Part shown: piece by piece, positions 36,960 to 44,408 of the stretch | Layout: each line of letters starts with the position of its first letter | Numbering within the stretch: the stretch's first letter is position 1 | Origin: Rhodocyclaceae bacterium | GTDB taxonomy: Bacteria; Pseudomonadota; Gammaproteobacteria; Burkholderiales; Rhodocyclaceae | Direction of reading: 5' to 3' | NCBI GenBank assembly: GCA_016704145.1 | Contig: JADJAS010000007.1 | Span: 434,001 to 498,000, forward strand | DNA: 64,000 nt | Made by a program: the position numbers and the translations under genes | The notes under the pieces: model-generated | Told to the model about the DNA's origin: nothing | The model's input: only the letters and a program-made list of their open reading frames with translations | The model's database searches: none

Positions 36960-36971
36960 CTTGCCGGCAAG
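36960..36971. promoter_or_regulatory. Palindrome in the AraC / PLP-enzyme divergent region
   Basis: CTTGCCGGCAAG is a perfect 12-base palindrome 26 bases before the AraC-family gene, in the 165-base region between two divergent starts. It is a candidate regulator site; such a GC-rich palindrome could also be chance. Confidence 0.3.
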
Positions 36972-36997
36972 CCGCAATCAGCGCAACATGGCGCGCC

Positions 36998-38185
36998 ATG
37001 AGCCATCCCGCGCCGAACAAGTCTCCTCGCGCCGTCCCGGCCGATTTTCCGCTTGCACTGCTGAGGGACATCGCCGCCATCGGCGAGGATCCGGCGGCGA
37101 TTCTCGCGCGGCTGCGCCTGCCATTCACCGTAGACGACCTGGGGGGAGGTCGGGTGCGCCTGATTTCCGACGAACACTTCATGGCGATCTACCGCACATG
37201 CGTCACGCTGCTGTCCAACCATGCCAACCGCGAGCGCAACCTACCGCCGATGAGCAAGGACGAAGTGGACATGCTGTGCTACTGCGTGATCAATTGCGAA
37301 ACCCTGGAGGCGGTAATCCAGCGTGCAGTGCGCTTCTGCGCCATGCTGGGGGGCCGGGCGGCGGAGCTCTCTCTGGAAATCCAGGATCAGGACGCGATCT
37401 TCCACATGGATACCTTGCGCTTGCCGCGCAGCACCAGTGGCCTGCTCGCCGACCTGACCGGATTGTCGTTCTATCACCGCCTGTTCAGCTGGTTGATCGG
37501 CGAGACGCTGACAATTGCCGGCTACGCGGTCACATACGAGCATCGCGGCAACACCGAGACGCTATTGCGACTGTTCCATCATCCTATCCTCTACCAGCAG
37601 CGGGGCAATCACTTTCGCTTCCCGGCAAGGTACTTGGCCAAACCCGTCGTGCGCAGCTACCAGCGGCTGCTGGAACTGTTGCGCCTGTTCCCGTTCGACC
37701 TGATGCGTGATCCTTCGGGCGAATTCCGTTTCGCCGAAACCATCGAGCACCTGATCAACACCCAGTTGGCACGCGGCGAGCCCGTCCCGACGGTGGCTCA
37801 ACTGGCGAGCGCGTTCAACATCAGCAGCGCGACGTTCCGCCGACGCCTGGCCGACGAGTCCGTGAGCCTGCGGGACATCAAGGAAGGCTGCCGGCACCGG
37901 CTCGCCACGGAACTGTTGGCGCCAGGTTCGCGCCTCAAGATCGCCGAGGTCGCCAACCGGCTAGGCTTCGGCGATGCCCGTGCTTTCCGCCGTGCTTTTG
38001 TCCAGTGGGCGGGGCGGTCGCCGGACGCCTATCGCGCCGAACTGGCACAGGCCAAACCGCGGACAGGTTCCGCCGGAGCCCTTGCTGCGTCTACATCGGA
38101 TGCTCCGCGCCAGCGTTCGAACCATATGCCTTCGCCAGTAATTCCGGCGACGTCTCGTGGCTCGTCATCGAAACGGTACCCGTGA
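36998..38185 (+). CDS. AraC-family transcriptional regulator
   Basis: The 395-residue protein has an N-terminal ligand-binding domain of the arabinose-binding-like type (about residues 15-210) and a C-terminal AraC double helix-turn-helix (VAQLASAFNISSATFRRRLAD and IAEVANRLGFGDARAFRRAFVQWAGRSPDAYR). It likely controls the divergent PLP-enzyme operon and perhaps the operon at 38921. The C-terminal tail of about 45 residues (Ala/Ser/Pro-rich) has no domain and overlaps the last 95 bases of the convergent EthD gene, so it may be a recent extension. The ATG at 36998 was preferred because the family domain begins just after it. Confidence 0.87.
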   Translation: MSHPAPNKSPRAVPADFPLALLRDIAAIGEDPAAILARLRLPFTVDDLGGGRVRLISDEHFMAIYRTCVTLLSNHANRERNLPPMSKDEVDMLCYCVINCETLEAVIQRAVRFCAMLGGRAAELSLEIQDQDAIFHMDTLRLPRSTSGLLADLTGLSFYHRLFSWLIGETLTIAGYAVTYEHRGNTETLLRLFHHPILYQQRGNHFRFPARYLAKPVVRSYQRLLELLRLFPFDLMRDPSGEFRFAETIEHLINTQLARGEPVPTVAQLASAFNISSATFRRRLADESVSLRDIKEGCRHRLATELLAPGSRLKIAEVANRLGFGDARAFRRAFVQWAGRSPDAYRAELAQAKPRTGSAGALAASTSDAPRQRSNHMPSPVIPATSRGSSSKRYP

Positions 38186-38819
38186 CACCAATGCCACCGG
38201 GCGGTGGCTCGGGAACGCGATCCGGGCACTTGCCTCCCTCAACCCAGAACCAGAGGATGCCTGCGCAGGAAATGGCCAGGTACGGCACGGACGCGGATGC
38301 GACACCGCCACCGGGCGGGACGCGCACGATGTCCAGCATTGCCCGGAACATGGCACCGCGGTTTTCCGCGCACACCCGCCGCCCGAAATCCGCGGCCAGG
38401 CCCAGAAACGCCTCGTCGGTCGTCGCCGGCGAGCGTATCAACAGGATGGCCAGTTTGTGCCCCGGCCCTGACTCGACGGTTCGCTCCGGCCCCGACAGCA
38501 GATATTCGGTCACGGAACCAGCACGCTTGTTGGATCGGTCCATGAACTTCATCTCGTCCTGATCCATGATGGCACCGGCCTTGACCGGGTCGAAACCCTT
38601 GGCCGCCGCTTGCCGATCGAACCAGAATTCCGAGATCGTATCGAACCCTGGATCGACGTCGCCGAGCACATGGTTGCGCACGTATTTCGCGAAGGGATAG
38701 TGGCACATGCCCAGCGGCGCGTGGCTGGTTTCGTAATAGCGCTGGAAGTCCTCTCGCGACAGATCGGGACGACGCGAAAGGATGCCGAGGCTCTTGTTTC
38801 TTGATGTGACGATCGGCAT
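38091..38819 (-). CDS. EthD-domain protein
   Basis: The 242-residue product has an EthD-type ferredoxin-like start (SLGILSRRPDLSREDFQRYYETSHAPLG), followed by a second, less typical half (LAILLIRSPATTDEAFLGLA) that may be a second copy of the fold. EthD-like proteins include decarboxylase- or cyclase-like enzymes and proteins of unknown role in degradation clusters. The start is uncertain: ATGs at 38819 and 38864 and an upstream one at 38921 are all in frame, and none has a strong ribosome binding site. The 3' end overlaps the AraC gene by 95 bases. Confidence 0.65.
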   Translation of the reverse strand: MPIVTSRNKSLGILSRRPDLSREDFQRYYETSHAPLGMCHYPFAKYVRNHVLGDVDPGFDTISEFWFDRQAAAKGFDPVKAGAIMDQDEMKFMDRSNKRAGSVTEYLLSGPERTVESGPGHKLAILLIRSPATTDEAFLGLAADFGRRVCAENRGAMFRAMLDIVRVPPGGGVASASVPYLAISCAGILWFWVEGGKCPDRVPEPPPGGIGVTGTVSMTSHETSPELLAKAYGSNAGAEHPM

Positions 38820-38920
38820 GGCGGCTCGGAAGCAAGAAGGATTCGACGGTCGATTGATCGGCATGGCAATGGATGCGATGATACCGGCGAAGCTTTCGTT
38901 TTGAATCACCGGAGAACACA

Positions 38921-39850
38921 TTGCGCCTGGCCGTGAATTTCAATGCCGTCGAACTCGAGCACGCAATCCGCATGCGCGTACCCGACTTGACGATATTGAA
39001 GCCGGATGCGCAAGGAGACATCGCCGGCGACATCGATGCCCTGCTGACTTCCTTCGCGGGCATCGCGCCGTTGGCCGAGTTGATACCAAAATGTCATGGC
39101 CTGCGCTGGATCCATGTGCTCGGCACCGGCGTGGACGGTTTTCCCTTGGCCTTGGCCGAGGGCAGGCAACTCACCTGCTCCCGGGGCGCCTCGGCGGTGC
39201 CCATTGCCGAGTGGGTGATGACCATGATCCTCACCCACGAGAAGGATCTGCCGAACCGCTGGGCCAAGGCGCCGCCCGCGCACTGGTTCGCCGCCGAACT
39301 GGGCCTGGTCGCCGGCAAAACCCTGGGCATCCTCGGCTTCGGCGCCATCGGCCAGGCCCTGGCCCGCCGTGCTCTGGCCTTCGACATGCGGGTGGTCGCC
39401 CAGGTGCGTCGGCCGCGGCCGAGCCCCATGCCCGGCGTCGAACTTCTGGCGGAGCTGGACGCCTTGCTGGCTGCCGCCGATCATCTGGTGCTGGCACTGC
39501 CGGCCACGCCTGAAACTCATCATCTCCTCGACGCCACGACCTTCGCCAAGCTGAAGCCAGGCGCCCACCTGATCAACATCGCCCGCGCCAGCCTAGTCGA
39601 TCAGGAGGCCCTGCGGGCAGCCCTGGACAGCGGCAGACTGGCCCGGGCCAGTCTGGACGTGGTCGAACCTGAACCCCTGCCCGCCGACCACTGGCTCTAC
39701 AGCCATCCACGGGTGCGTCTCAGCCCCCACATCTCCTGGTGCGGCCCCGGTATCGTGCAGCACATCCTCGGCCTGTTCCTGGACAACCTGGAGGCCTTCG
39801 CGCAGGGCCGCCCACTCGACGGAGCCGTGGATGTCGCTGCCGGCTATTGA
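38921..39850 (+). CDS. D-2-hydroxyacid dehydrogenase family protein
   Basis: This 309-residue NAD(P)-dependent oxidoreductase has the Rossmann motif LGILGFGAIGQALARRAL and the family catalytic set: Arg in NIARASLVDQEAL, Glu in DVVEPEPLPADHWL and His in SPHISWCGPG. It reduces 2-oxoacids or oxidises D-2-hydroxyacids; the substrate is unknown. The start is TTG, with GGAG nine bases upstream. It begins the operon that continues with selB, 18 bases downstream. Confidence 0.85.
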   Translation: MRLAVNFNAVELEHAIRMRVPDLTILKPDAQGDIAGDIDALLTSFAGIAPLAELIPKCHGLRWIHVLGTGVDGFPLALAEGRQLTCSRGASAVPIAEWVMTMILTHEKDLPNRWAKAPPAHWFAAELGLVAGKTLGILGFGAIGQALARRALAFDMRVVAQVRRPRPSPMPGVELLAELDALLAAADHLVLALPATPETHHLLDATTFAKLKPGAHLINIARASLVDQEALRAALDSGRLARASLDVVEPEPLPADHWLYSHPRVRLSPHISWCGPGIVQHILGLFLDNLEAFAQGRPLDGAVDVAAGY

Positions 39851-39868
39851 TCCCCGGAGGCCGGCCCC

Positions 39869-41734
39869 ATGATCGTCGCCACCGCCGGCCATGTGGATCA
39901 TGGCAAGACCTCGCTGGTGAAAACCCTTACCGGCGTCGACACCGACCGCCTGGAGGAGGAAAAGCGCCGGGGCATGACCATCGACCTGGGCTACGCCTAC
40001 CGGCCGACCACATCCGGCAAGGCCATCGGCTTCATCGACGTGCCCGGCCATCGCCGTTTCCTGCACAACATGATCGCGGGCATCAGCGGCATCGACCTGG
40101 GCCTGGTGGTGGTGGATGCCGGCGAAGGCGTCAAGCCCCAGACCCATGAGCACTTGCAGGTGCTGCGCCACTTGGGCGTGACGCGGACGCTGATCGCCCT
40201 GACCAAGATCGACCGGGCCGAGCCGGCGCAACGCGATGCGGCCCGACGGGCTATCGCCGAACTGCTGCCCGACAGCCCGATCTTCCCTGTCTCGAATCTC
40301 AGCGGCGAAGGCATCGCCGCCCTCGGCACACACCTGGACCAACTGGCCGGGCAATTGCCGGTGCGCGGCAGCGAAGGCCTGTTCCGGCTTTCGCTGGACC
40401 GCTGCTTCCTGATCAAGGGGGCCGGCCTGGTGGTCGCCGGCACCGTGGCCGCCGGTCGGGTGCGCATTGGCGACAGCCTGCGACTGTTCACCACCAAGGC
40501 CGGCGACCAAGGGGTGCCGATGCGGGTCCGCGGCCTGCGTGTGCACAACCAGCCCGCCGAAACAGGCCAGGCAGGCCAGCGCTGCGCCCTGAACCTGGTG
40601 GGTGAAGCGCGACCCGAGGACATCGAGCGCGGCGACTGGCTCTGCGCCGCCGACACCGTCACCCCCTGCCTGCGTTTCGATGCGCTGGGCTCGGGTGATC
40701 TGCAAGCTCAGCAACGGGTGCGGCTGCACATCGGTGCCAAGCGCATGCCGGCGCAGGCTCTGCAACTCGATGACGAGGGCCATTGGCAGTTGCTGCTGCC
40801 GCGCGCCCTGCCGCTGGCCTGGGGCGACCGCTTTCTGATTCAGGATGAGTCCGGGAACCGAATCCTCGGCGGTGGTCGGGTGCTGGCACCTCACGCACCC
40901 CGCCGCGGCCGGCGCCGTCCCGAGCGACTGCACCAGCTGCGCACCCTGGCGCTGCCGACGCCCGGGGAGTGCCTCGCCCAGGCCCTGCGCGACGACGACG
41001 TGATCGACTGGCCCGCGTTTCGTCGCGCCGCCAATCTGAGCGAGACGGAGGGCGAGGTGCTCCTGGCCGATTGCGCCGATTTGATTCAGGCCCGACAGGC
41101 CGGCGCCCATTACCTCCTGACTGCCAACCGTTGGTCGCGGATTCGCGAACACTTGCTGACCCTGGTCCGGGCGCGGCACTCGGCCAATCCCGCCGCCGAA
41201 GGCCTGCCGCAGCGGGATCTGCTGCGTCCGGGCACCGACCCGGCTCCTTCGCCGGTCCTCGCCGCGGCCCTGCAAGACCTGCTGGCCGACCGGACGCTGG
41301 TGCCGCGCGGCGCGGCGGTGGCAACGGCCGGTTTCCGACCGCAACGCCCGCCGGCCCTGGAGGAGGCCTGGGCGGTGCTGCGGGACTTCCTGGCCCGGGG
41401 CGGCAGTCGCATTCCGCTGTTCTCGGAAATGGAGAAGGCGCTACCGGTGAGCAAGAAGGATTTGTTCGCGGCCATCAACCTGGCGGTACACGACGGCCGC
41501 CTGCAACGAGTGAGCCGCCGTCGCGTCGCCCTGCCCGAGGTGATCGGCGAACTGCGGCAAGAACTGCGTGCGCTCGCCGGCACCGGCGGCCGCTTCTCGG
41601 TGATCGAGGCCAAGACGCATCTCGGCCTGGGCCGGGACCTGACCATCGAGATTCTCGAATACTTCGATGCGGCCCGCGTCACGCGCCGCGTGGGCAATGT
41701 CCGGCAGCTCACCGCTGCCGTCGCTCCCTGCTGA
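39869..41734 (+). CDS. selB: Selenocysteine-specific elongation factor
   Basis: This 621-residue GTPase delivers selenocysteyl-tRNA to UGA codons that carry a SECIS hairpin. The N-terminus is an EF-Tu-like G domain (TAGHVDHGKTSLVKTL, a DVPGHRRFLHNMIAGISGID switch region, ALTKIDRAE), followed by two beta-barrel domains and, from about residue 360, the chain of winged-helix domains that bind the SECIS RNA. GGAGG precedes the ATG. Sitting two genes upstream of an ORF interrupted by TGA, it directly supports selenocysteine insertion. selA, selD and the tRNA-Sec gene were not found in this window. Confidence 0.93.
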   Translation: MIVATAGHVDHGKTSLVKTLTGVDTDRLEEEKRRGMTIDLGYAYRPTTSGKAIGFIDVPGHRRFLHNMIAGISGIDLGLVVVDAGEGVKPQTHEHLQVLRHLGVTRTLIALTKIDRAEPAQRDAARRAIAELLPDSPIFPVSNLSGEGIAALGTHLDQLAGQLPVRGSEGLFRLSLDRCFLIKGAGLVVAGTVAAGRVRIGDSLRLFTTKAGDQGVPMRVRGLRVHNQPAETGQAGQRCALNLVGEARPEDIERGDWLCAADTVTPCLRFDALGSGDLQAQQRVRLHIGAKRMPAQALQLDDEGHWQLLLPRALPLAWGDRFLIQDESGNRILGGGRVLAPHAPRRGRRRPERLHQLRTLALPTPGECLAQALRDDDVIDWPAFRRAANLSETEGEVLLADCADLIQARQAGAHYLLTANRWSRIREHLLTLVRARHSANPAAEGLPQRDLLRPGTDPAPSPVLAAALQDLLADRTLVPRGAAVATAGFRPQRPPALEEAWAVLRDFLARGGSRIPLFSEMEKALPVSKKDLFAAINLAVHDGRLQRVSRRRVALPEVIGELRQELRALAGTGGRFSVIEAKTHLGLGRDLTIEILEYFDAARVTRRVGNVRQLTAAVAPC

Positions 41735-41743
41735 GGACTTGCC

Positions 41744-42760
41744 ATGACCGATAGCCTCGTCGCCGATATCGAAAACTGCCTGGAGAACGGCTGGTCCGAC
41801 GGCCTGCCGGTGATCCCACCCTATTCCGGCCTGGTCGATGACATGCTCGCCGCCATGGGCTACGCCGCCACCGACATCATCGGCGAGATTGCCGACCAGC
41901 AGATTCAGGTACGCGCCGAACACGCGGCGGCCACGGCGGTGATGGCCGGCTGCAAGACCGCCTACGGCCCCTTGCTGCGGGAACTGGCCCTGGCAGCCCT
42001 GGACCCGCGCTTCAACCTGAGCGGCACCGAGGTCACCACCGGCGGCGCCAGCGTCACGGTCTTCGTCAGCGGCCCGGTGGTCGCGGCCCTGGGCTTCGAG
42101 CACGAGGCCAATGCCCTGGGCGCCAACAACCGGGCCAACGCCACCGTCGGCCGCTATGCCCAGATGCTGCGCCACTTCTGCGGCCGGGGCGGCGGCGTGC
42201 TCAAGTGCCACGGCACGGTCGGCCACCCGGGGCGAATCAGCTTCTGCGTGGCCGAGCATCCGAGCACCGTCTGGGCTCCCTTCCACACCCAGTTCGGCCT
42301 GCCGGCGGCAAGCTCGGCCGTAACCCTGATGGCCACCGAGGGCCCGAACTCCTGCAACAACCACTACGCCGCCACCGGCGCCGCCGTGCTCGAGACCATT
42401 GCCGACTGCATGGCCCATTACGGCCAGACCAATTGGTACTACCGCAGCGGCGGCTTCGTGGTGGTGCTGCCGCCGGATCACATGGACCTGATCCACCGGG
42501 AATTCAATCGTGACCAGGCGCGCGCCTACATCCACGAGAAGGCCAGGCGATCCACGGACGAACTGATCCGGGTCGGCCGCATCGCCCAACCGCCCCTGCC
42601 CTATGCGGAAGTGGAGCCGGGCCAGCCGCGCTCGCCCCTGAAGAACCTGGAGCAATTGCAGTTCATCGAATGCGGCGCGGCCGGCGGCCGCTTCTCGGCG
42701 GTGATCCCCCGCTGGGTGGGCAGCCTGCATGCGATCTGCCGTGCCGTCCCGAACCTGTAG
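41744..42760 (+). CDS. Uncharacterised partner of the UGSC selenoprotein
   Basis: I cannot name a family for this 338-residue soluble protein. Its N-terminus (NGWSDGLPVIPPYSGLVDDML) and the segments VMAGCKTAYGPLL, TTGGASVTVFVSGPVVAALG and GANNRANATVGRYAQMLRH look like a widespread family of large proteins found with UGSC-type genes; this comparison is from memory. Conserved-looking Cys residues lie in VMAGCK, HFCGRGGGVLKCHGT, ISFCVAEHP and EGPNSCNNHY and could serve redox or metal binding. It lies nine bases after selB and 21 before the selenoprotein ORF, so it is likely part of the same complex or pathway. Confidence 0.6.
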   Translation: MTDSLVADIENCLENGWSDGLPVIPPYSGLVDDMLAAMGYAATDIIGEIADQQIQVRAEHAAATAVMAGCKTAYGPLLRELALAALDPRFNLSGTEVTTGGASVTVFVSGPVVAALGFEHEANALGANNRANATVGRYAQMLRHFCGRGGGVLKCHGTVGHPGRISFCVAEHPSTVWAPFHTQFGLPAASSAVTLMATEGPNSCNNHYAATGAAVLETIADCMAHYGQTNWYYRSGGFVVVLPPDHMDLIHREFNRDQARAYIHEKARRSTDELIRVGRIAQPPLPYAEVEPGQPRSPLKNLEQLQFIECGAAGGRFSAVIPRWVGSLHAICRAVPNL

Positions 42761-42781
42761 CGAACGAAGAAAGGAGACCAA

Positions 42782-43369
42782 GTGAGCCAAACGATTTCCG
42801 ACGGGATCCCTGCCCGGCGACTGACCAGCTGCGGCGACCGCAGTTGCGAGTGGCTGGTGGATCCCATACCCCGCCCGGCACCGGCGGCCATCACCATCAC
42901 GCTGCAGCCCCGGCAGCCCCGGGTCACGTTCATCGACCACAGCAAACCCAACTCGATCATCATCCTCGGCCATGCCGCGGAGATCCTCCGGGAACGGGGC
43001 GTAACGGTCGCTGACGATATCCTGGTCAAGCCGGACGCCAGCCAGCGCATGCCGGAAGCGATGTTGCAGCGCCTGGCCAGCGAGCCGGGCCTGGTTCTTT
43101 GCGGTGTTTCCGATTGAGGTAGTTGTTCGTCGGGCAGTTCGCTTGACTCAATCGCATTGCAAAGACTGGGCGTTGCCGGCTTCGCCATCCTGACCGCCCC
43201 CTTCGGCGACCAGGTAGCCCGGGCCACGGCCTACCAGCCCGCGGATCGGCCCCTGCCGGCCGTGGTCATCGACCATCCGGTGCAGATGGTCGGCGAGGAT
43301 GTGCTGCGCCAGCGCGCCCGGCAGATCGCCGACGCGGTGCAGCGTCTATTGAAAGGTGAAAGCCCATGA
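42782..43369 (+). CDS. UGSC-type selenoprotein, TGA read as Sec112
   Basis: Read straight through the TGA at 43115-43117, this frame gives a 195-residue protein: about 111 residues ending GLVLCGVSD, then Sec, then GSCSSGSSLDSIALQRLG and on to RLLKGESP. U-G-S-C is the redox motif of the UGSC (seleno)protein family; Sec112 pairs with Cys115. The codons around the TGA (AGT, TGT, TTG, TCA, AGA) are unlike the GC-rich codons elsewhere, as expected if an RNA hairpin is encoded there. The true stop overlaps the next gene's ATG, and selB is in the same operon. The start is GTG with GGAG upstream. The substrate is unknown. Confidence 0.85.
43115..43151 (+). promoter_or_regulatory. Recoded TGA and candidate SECIS hairpin
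   Basis: The TGA is followed by sequence that can pair: AGTTG (43121-43125) with TTGACT (43143-43148), with a smaller inner stem (CG/CG) and a loop holding GGG, at the distance where bacterial SECIS loops lie. An alternative outer pairing is TGAG with CTCA. I could not compute energies, so the fold is tentative. Confidence 0.45.
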
Positions 43370-44358
43370 AAAATGAATATCCGCTGGCCATTCTCGGCAC
43401 CGGCATCCACCTGCCGCCGGCCCAAGCGGTGCGCGAAACCGCCGCCGCCGCCGGCGCCGACGTCAGCGCCTACCAGGGCTGGGACCGCGTCTGCCTGGCC
43501 GGCGACAACGACCATCCCAGCACCATGGGCGCCGCCGCCTTGCGCGCGGCCCTGGCCGACTGCGGCGTGGACGGGCAGTCATTGCGGCTGGTGATCTTCG
43601 CCGGCATCTCCCGCGACTATCTGCCCTCCTTCTCGGTGGCCACCGAGATCATGAAGGAGTGCGGCGCCGGCAGCCGCTGCCTCGGCATCGACCTGACCAT
43701 CGGCTGCCTGGGCGCCCTCTCCGGTCTGGACTTCGCCCAAGGCTGGCTGGCCACCCATGGCGGCGGCCTCGCCGCGGTGGTCGCCGCCGAGCGCTGGGCC
43801 TACACCGTGGACCGCTCCTCGGTGGCCAGCATGGGCCTCTGGGCCCATGGCGACGGCGCCGGCGCCATTGTCGTCGGCATGGACGCGGCGCCGCCGGCCA
43901 AGGCCATCTTCGCCGGCGCCGAGATGATCAGCGCCAGCGACCTGAACGGTCTGGTGCTGGTGAAATACGGCGGCACCCGCAATCCTGTGGCGCCGCCCGG
44001 CAGCAACCCGGGCGAGCGCATCTTCCTGGGCGTGGACCGTCGCGATGAAATTCGCGACCGTTACCTCCAGGGCTACAGCGGCGCTTACGCCGCGCTGAAG
44101 GAACGCTTCGGCATCGCCCCCGACCAGGTGGTCTGCAACCAGACCGCCGCCCAGTTCGTGCAGCTGGTCTCCCACGTCTACGGAATCGCCCCCGAGCGGG
44201 TGGTCGTCACCGGCCACCAAACCGGCCACGTCGGCGCCGCCGATCTGATCGTGGGGATGGACACCCTGCTAAAGCGTGCGCCCCTGACCGAGCCCTGTCT
44301 GCTGGCCGGCAGCACACCCTATGCGTTCGGCTGCGGCCTACTCTTGCCGCCAGCGTGA
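43366..44358 (+). CDS. FabH/KAS III-like thiolase-fold protein
   Basis: The 330-residue protein has the ketoacyl-ACP synthase III fold, with the acylated Cys114 in GIDLTIGCLGALSGLDFA. The other two catalytic positions are altered: where FabH has HQAN this protein has CNQTA, and where FabH has the conserved Asn it has TGHQTGHVGAADL, so Asn and His appear exchanged. It probably forms or cleaves an acyl thioester rather than doing normal chain initiation. GrdC of glycine reductase is also FabH-like, which suggests a role in releasing an acyl group from the neighbouring selenoprotein. The start overlaps the selenoprotein stop (ATGA). Confidence 0.82.
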   Translation: MKNEYPLAILGTGIHLPPAQAVRETAAAAGADVSAYQGWDRVCLAGDNDHPSTMGAAALRAALADCGVDGQSLRLVIFAGISRDYLPSFSVATEIMKECGAGSRCLGIDLTIGCLGALSGLDFAQGWLATHGGGLAAVVAAERWAYTVDRSSVASMGLWAHGDGAGAIVVGMDAAPPAKAIFAGAEMISASDLNGLVLVKYGGTRNPVAPPGSNPGERIFLGVDRRDEIRDRYLQGYSGAYAALKERFGIAPDQVVCNQTAAQFVQLVSHVYGIAPERVVVTGHQTGHVGAADLIVGMDTLLKRAPLTEPCLLAGSTPYAFGCGLLLPPA

Positions 44359-44408
44359 CCCACCTGCATCAAGACCGCAAAAACATCGTTCGCCGCAATC
44401 ACCCGCCG

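Noticed and set aside
43115..43117. The UGSC frame as two separate genes or a truncated pseudogene
   Set aside because: The downstream part has no ribosome binding site, keeps the frame for 84 codons, gives the UGSC motif and overlaps the next start, and selB is adjacent; read-through is the simpler account.
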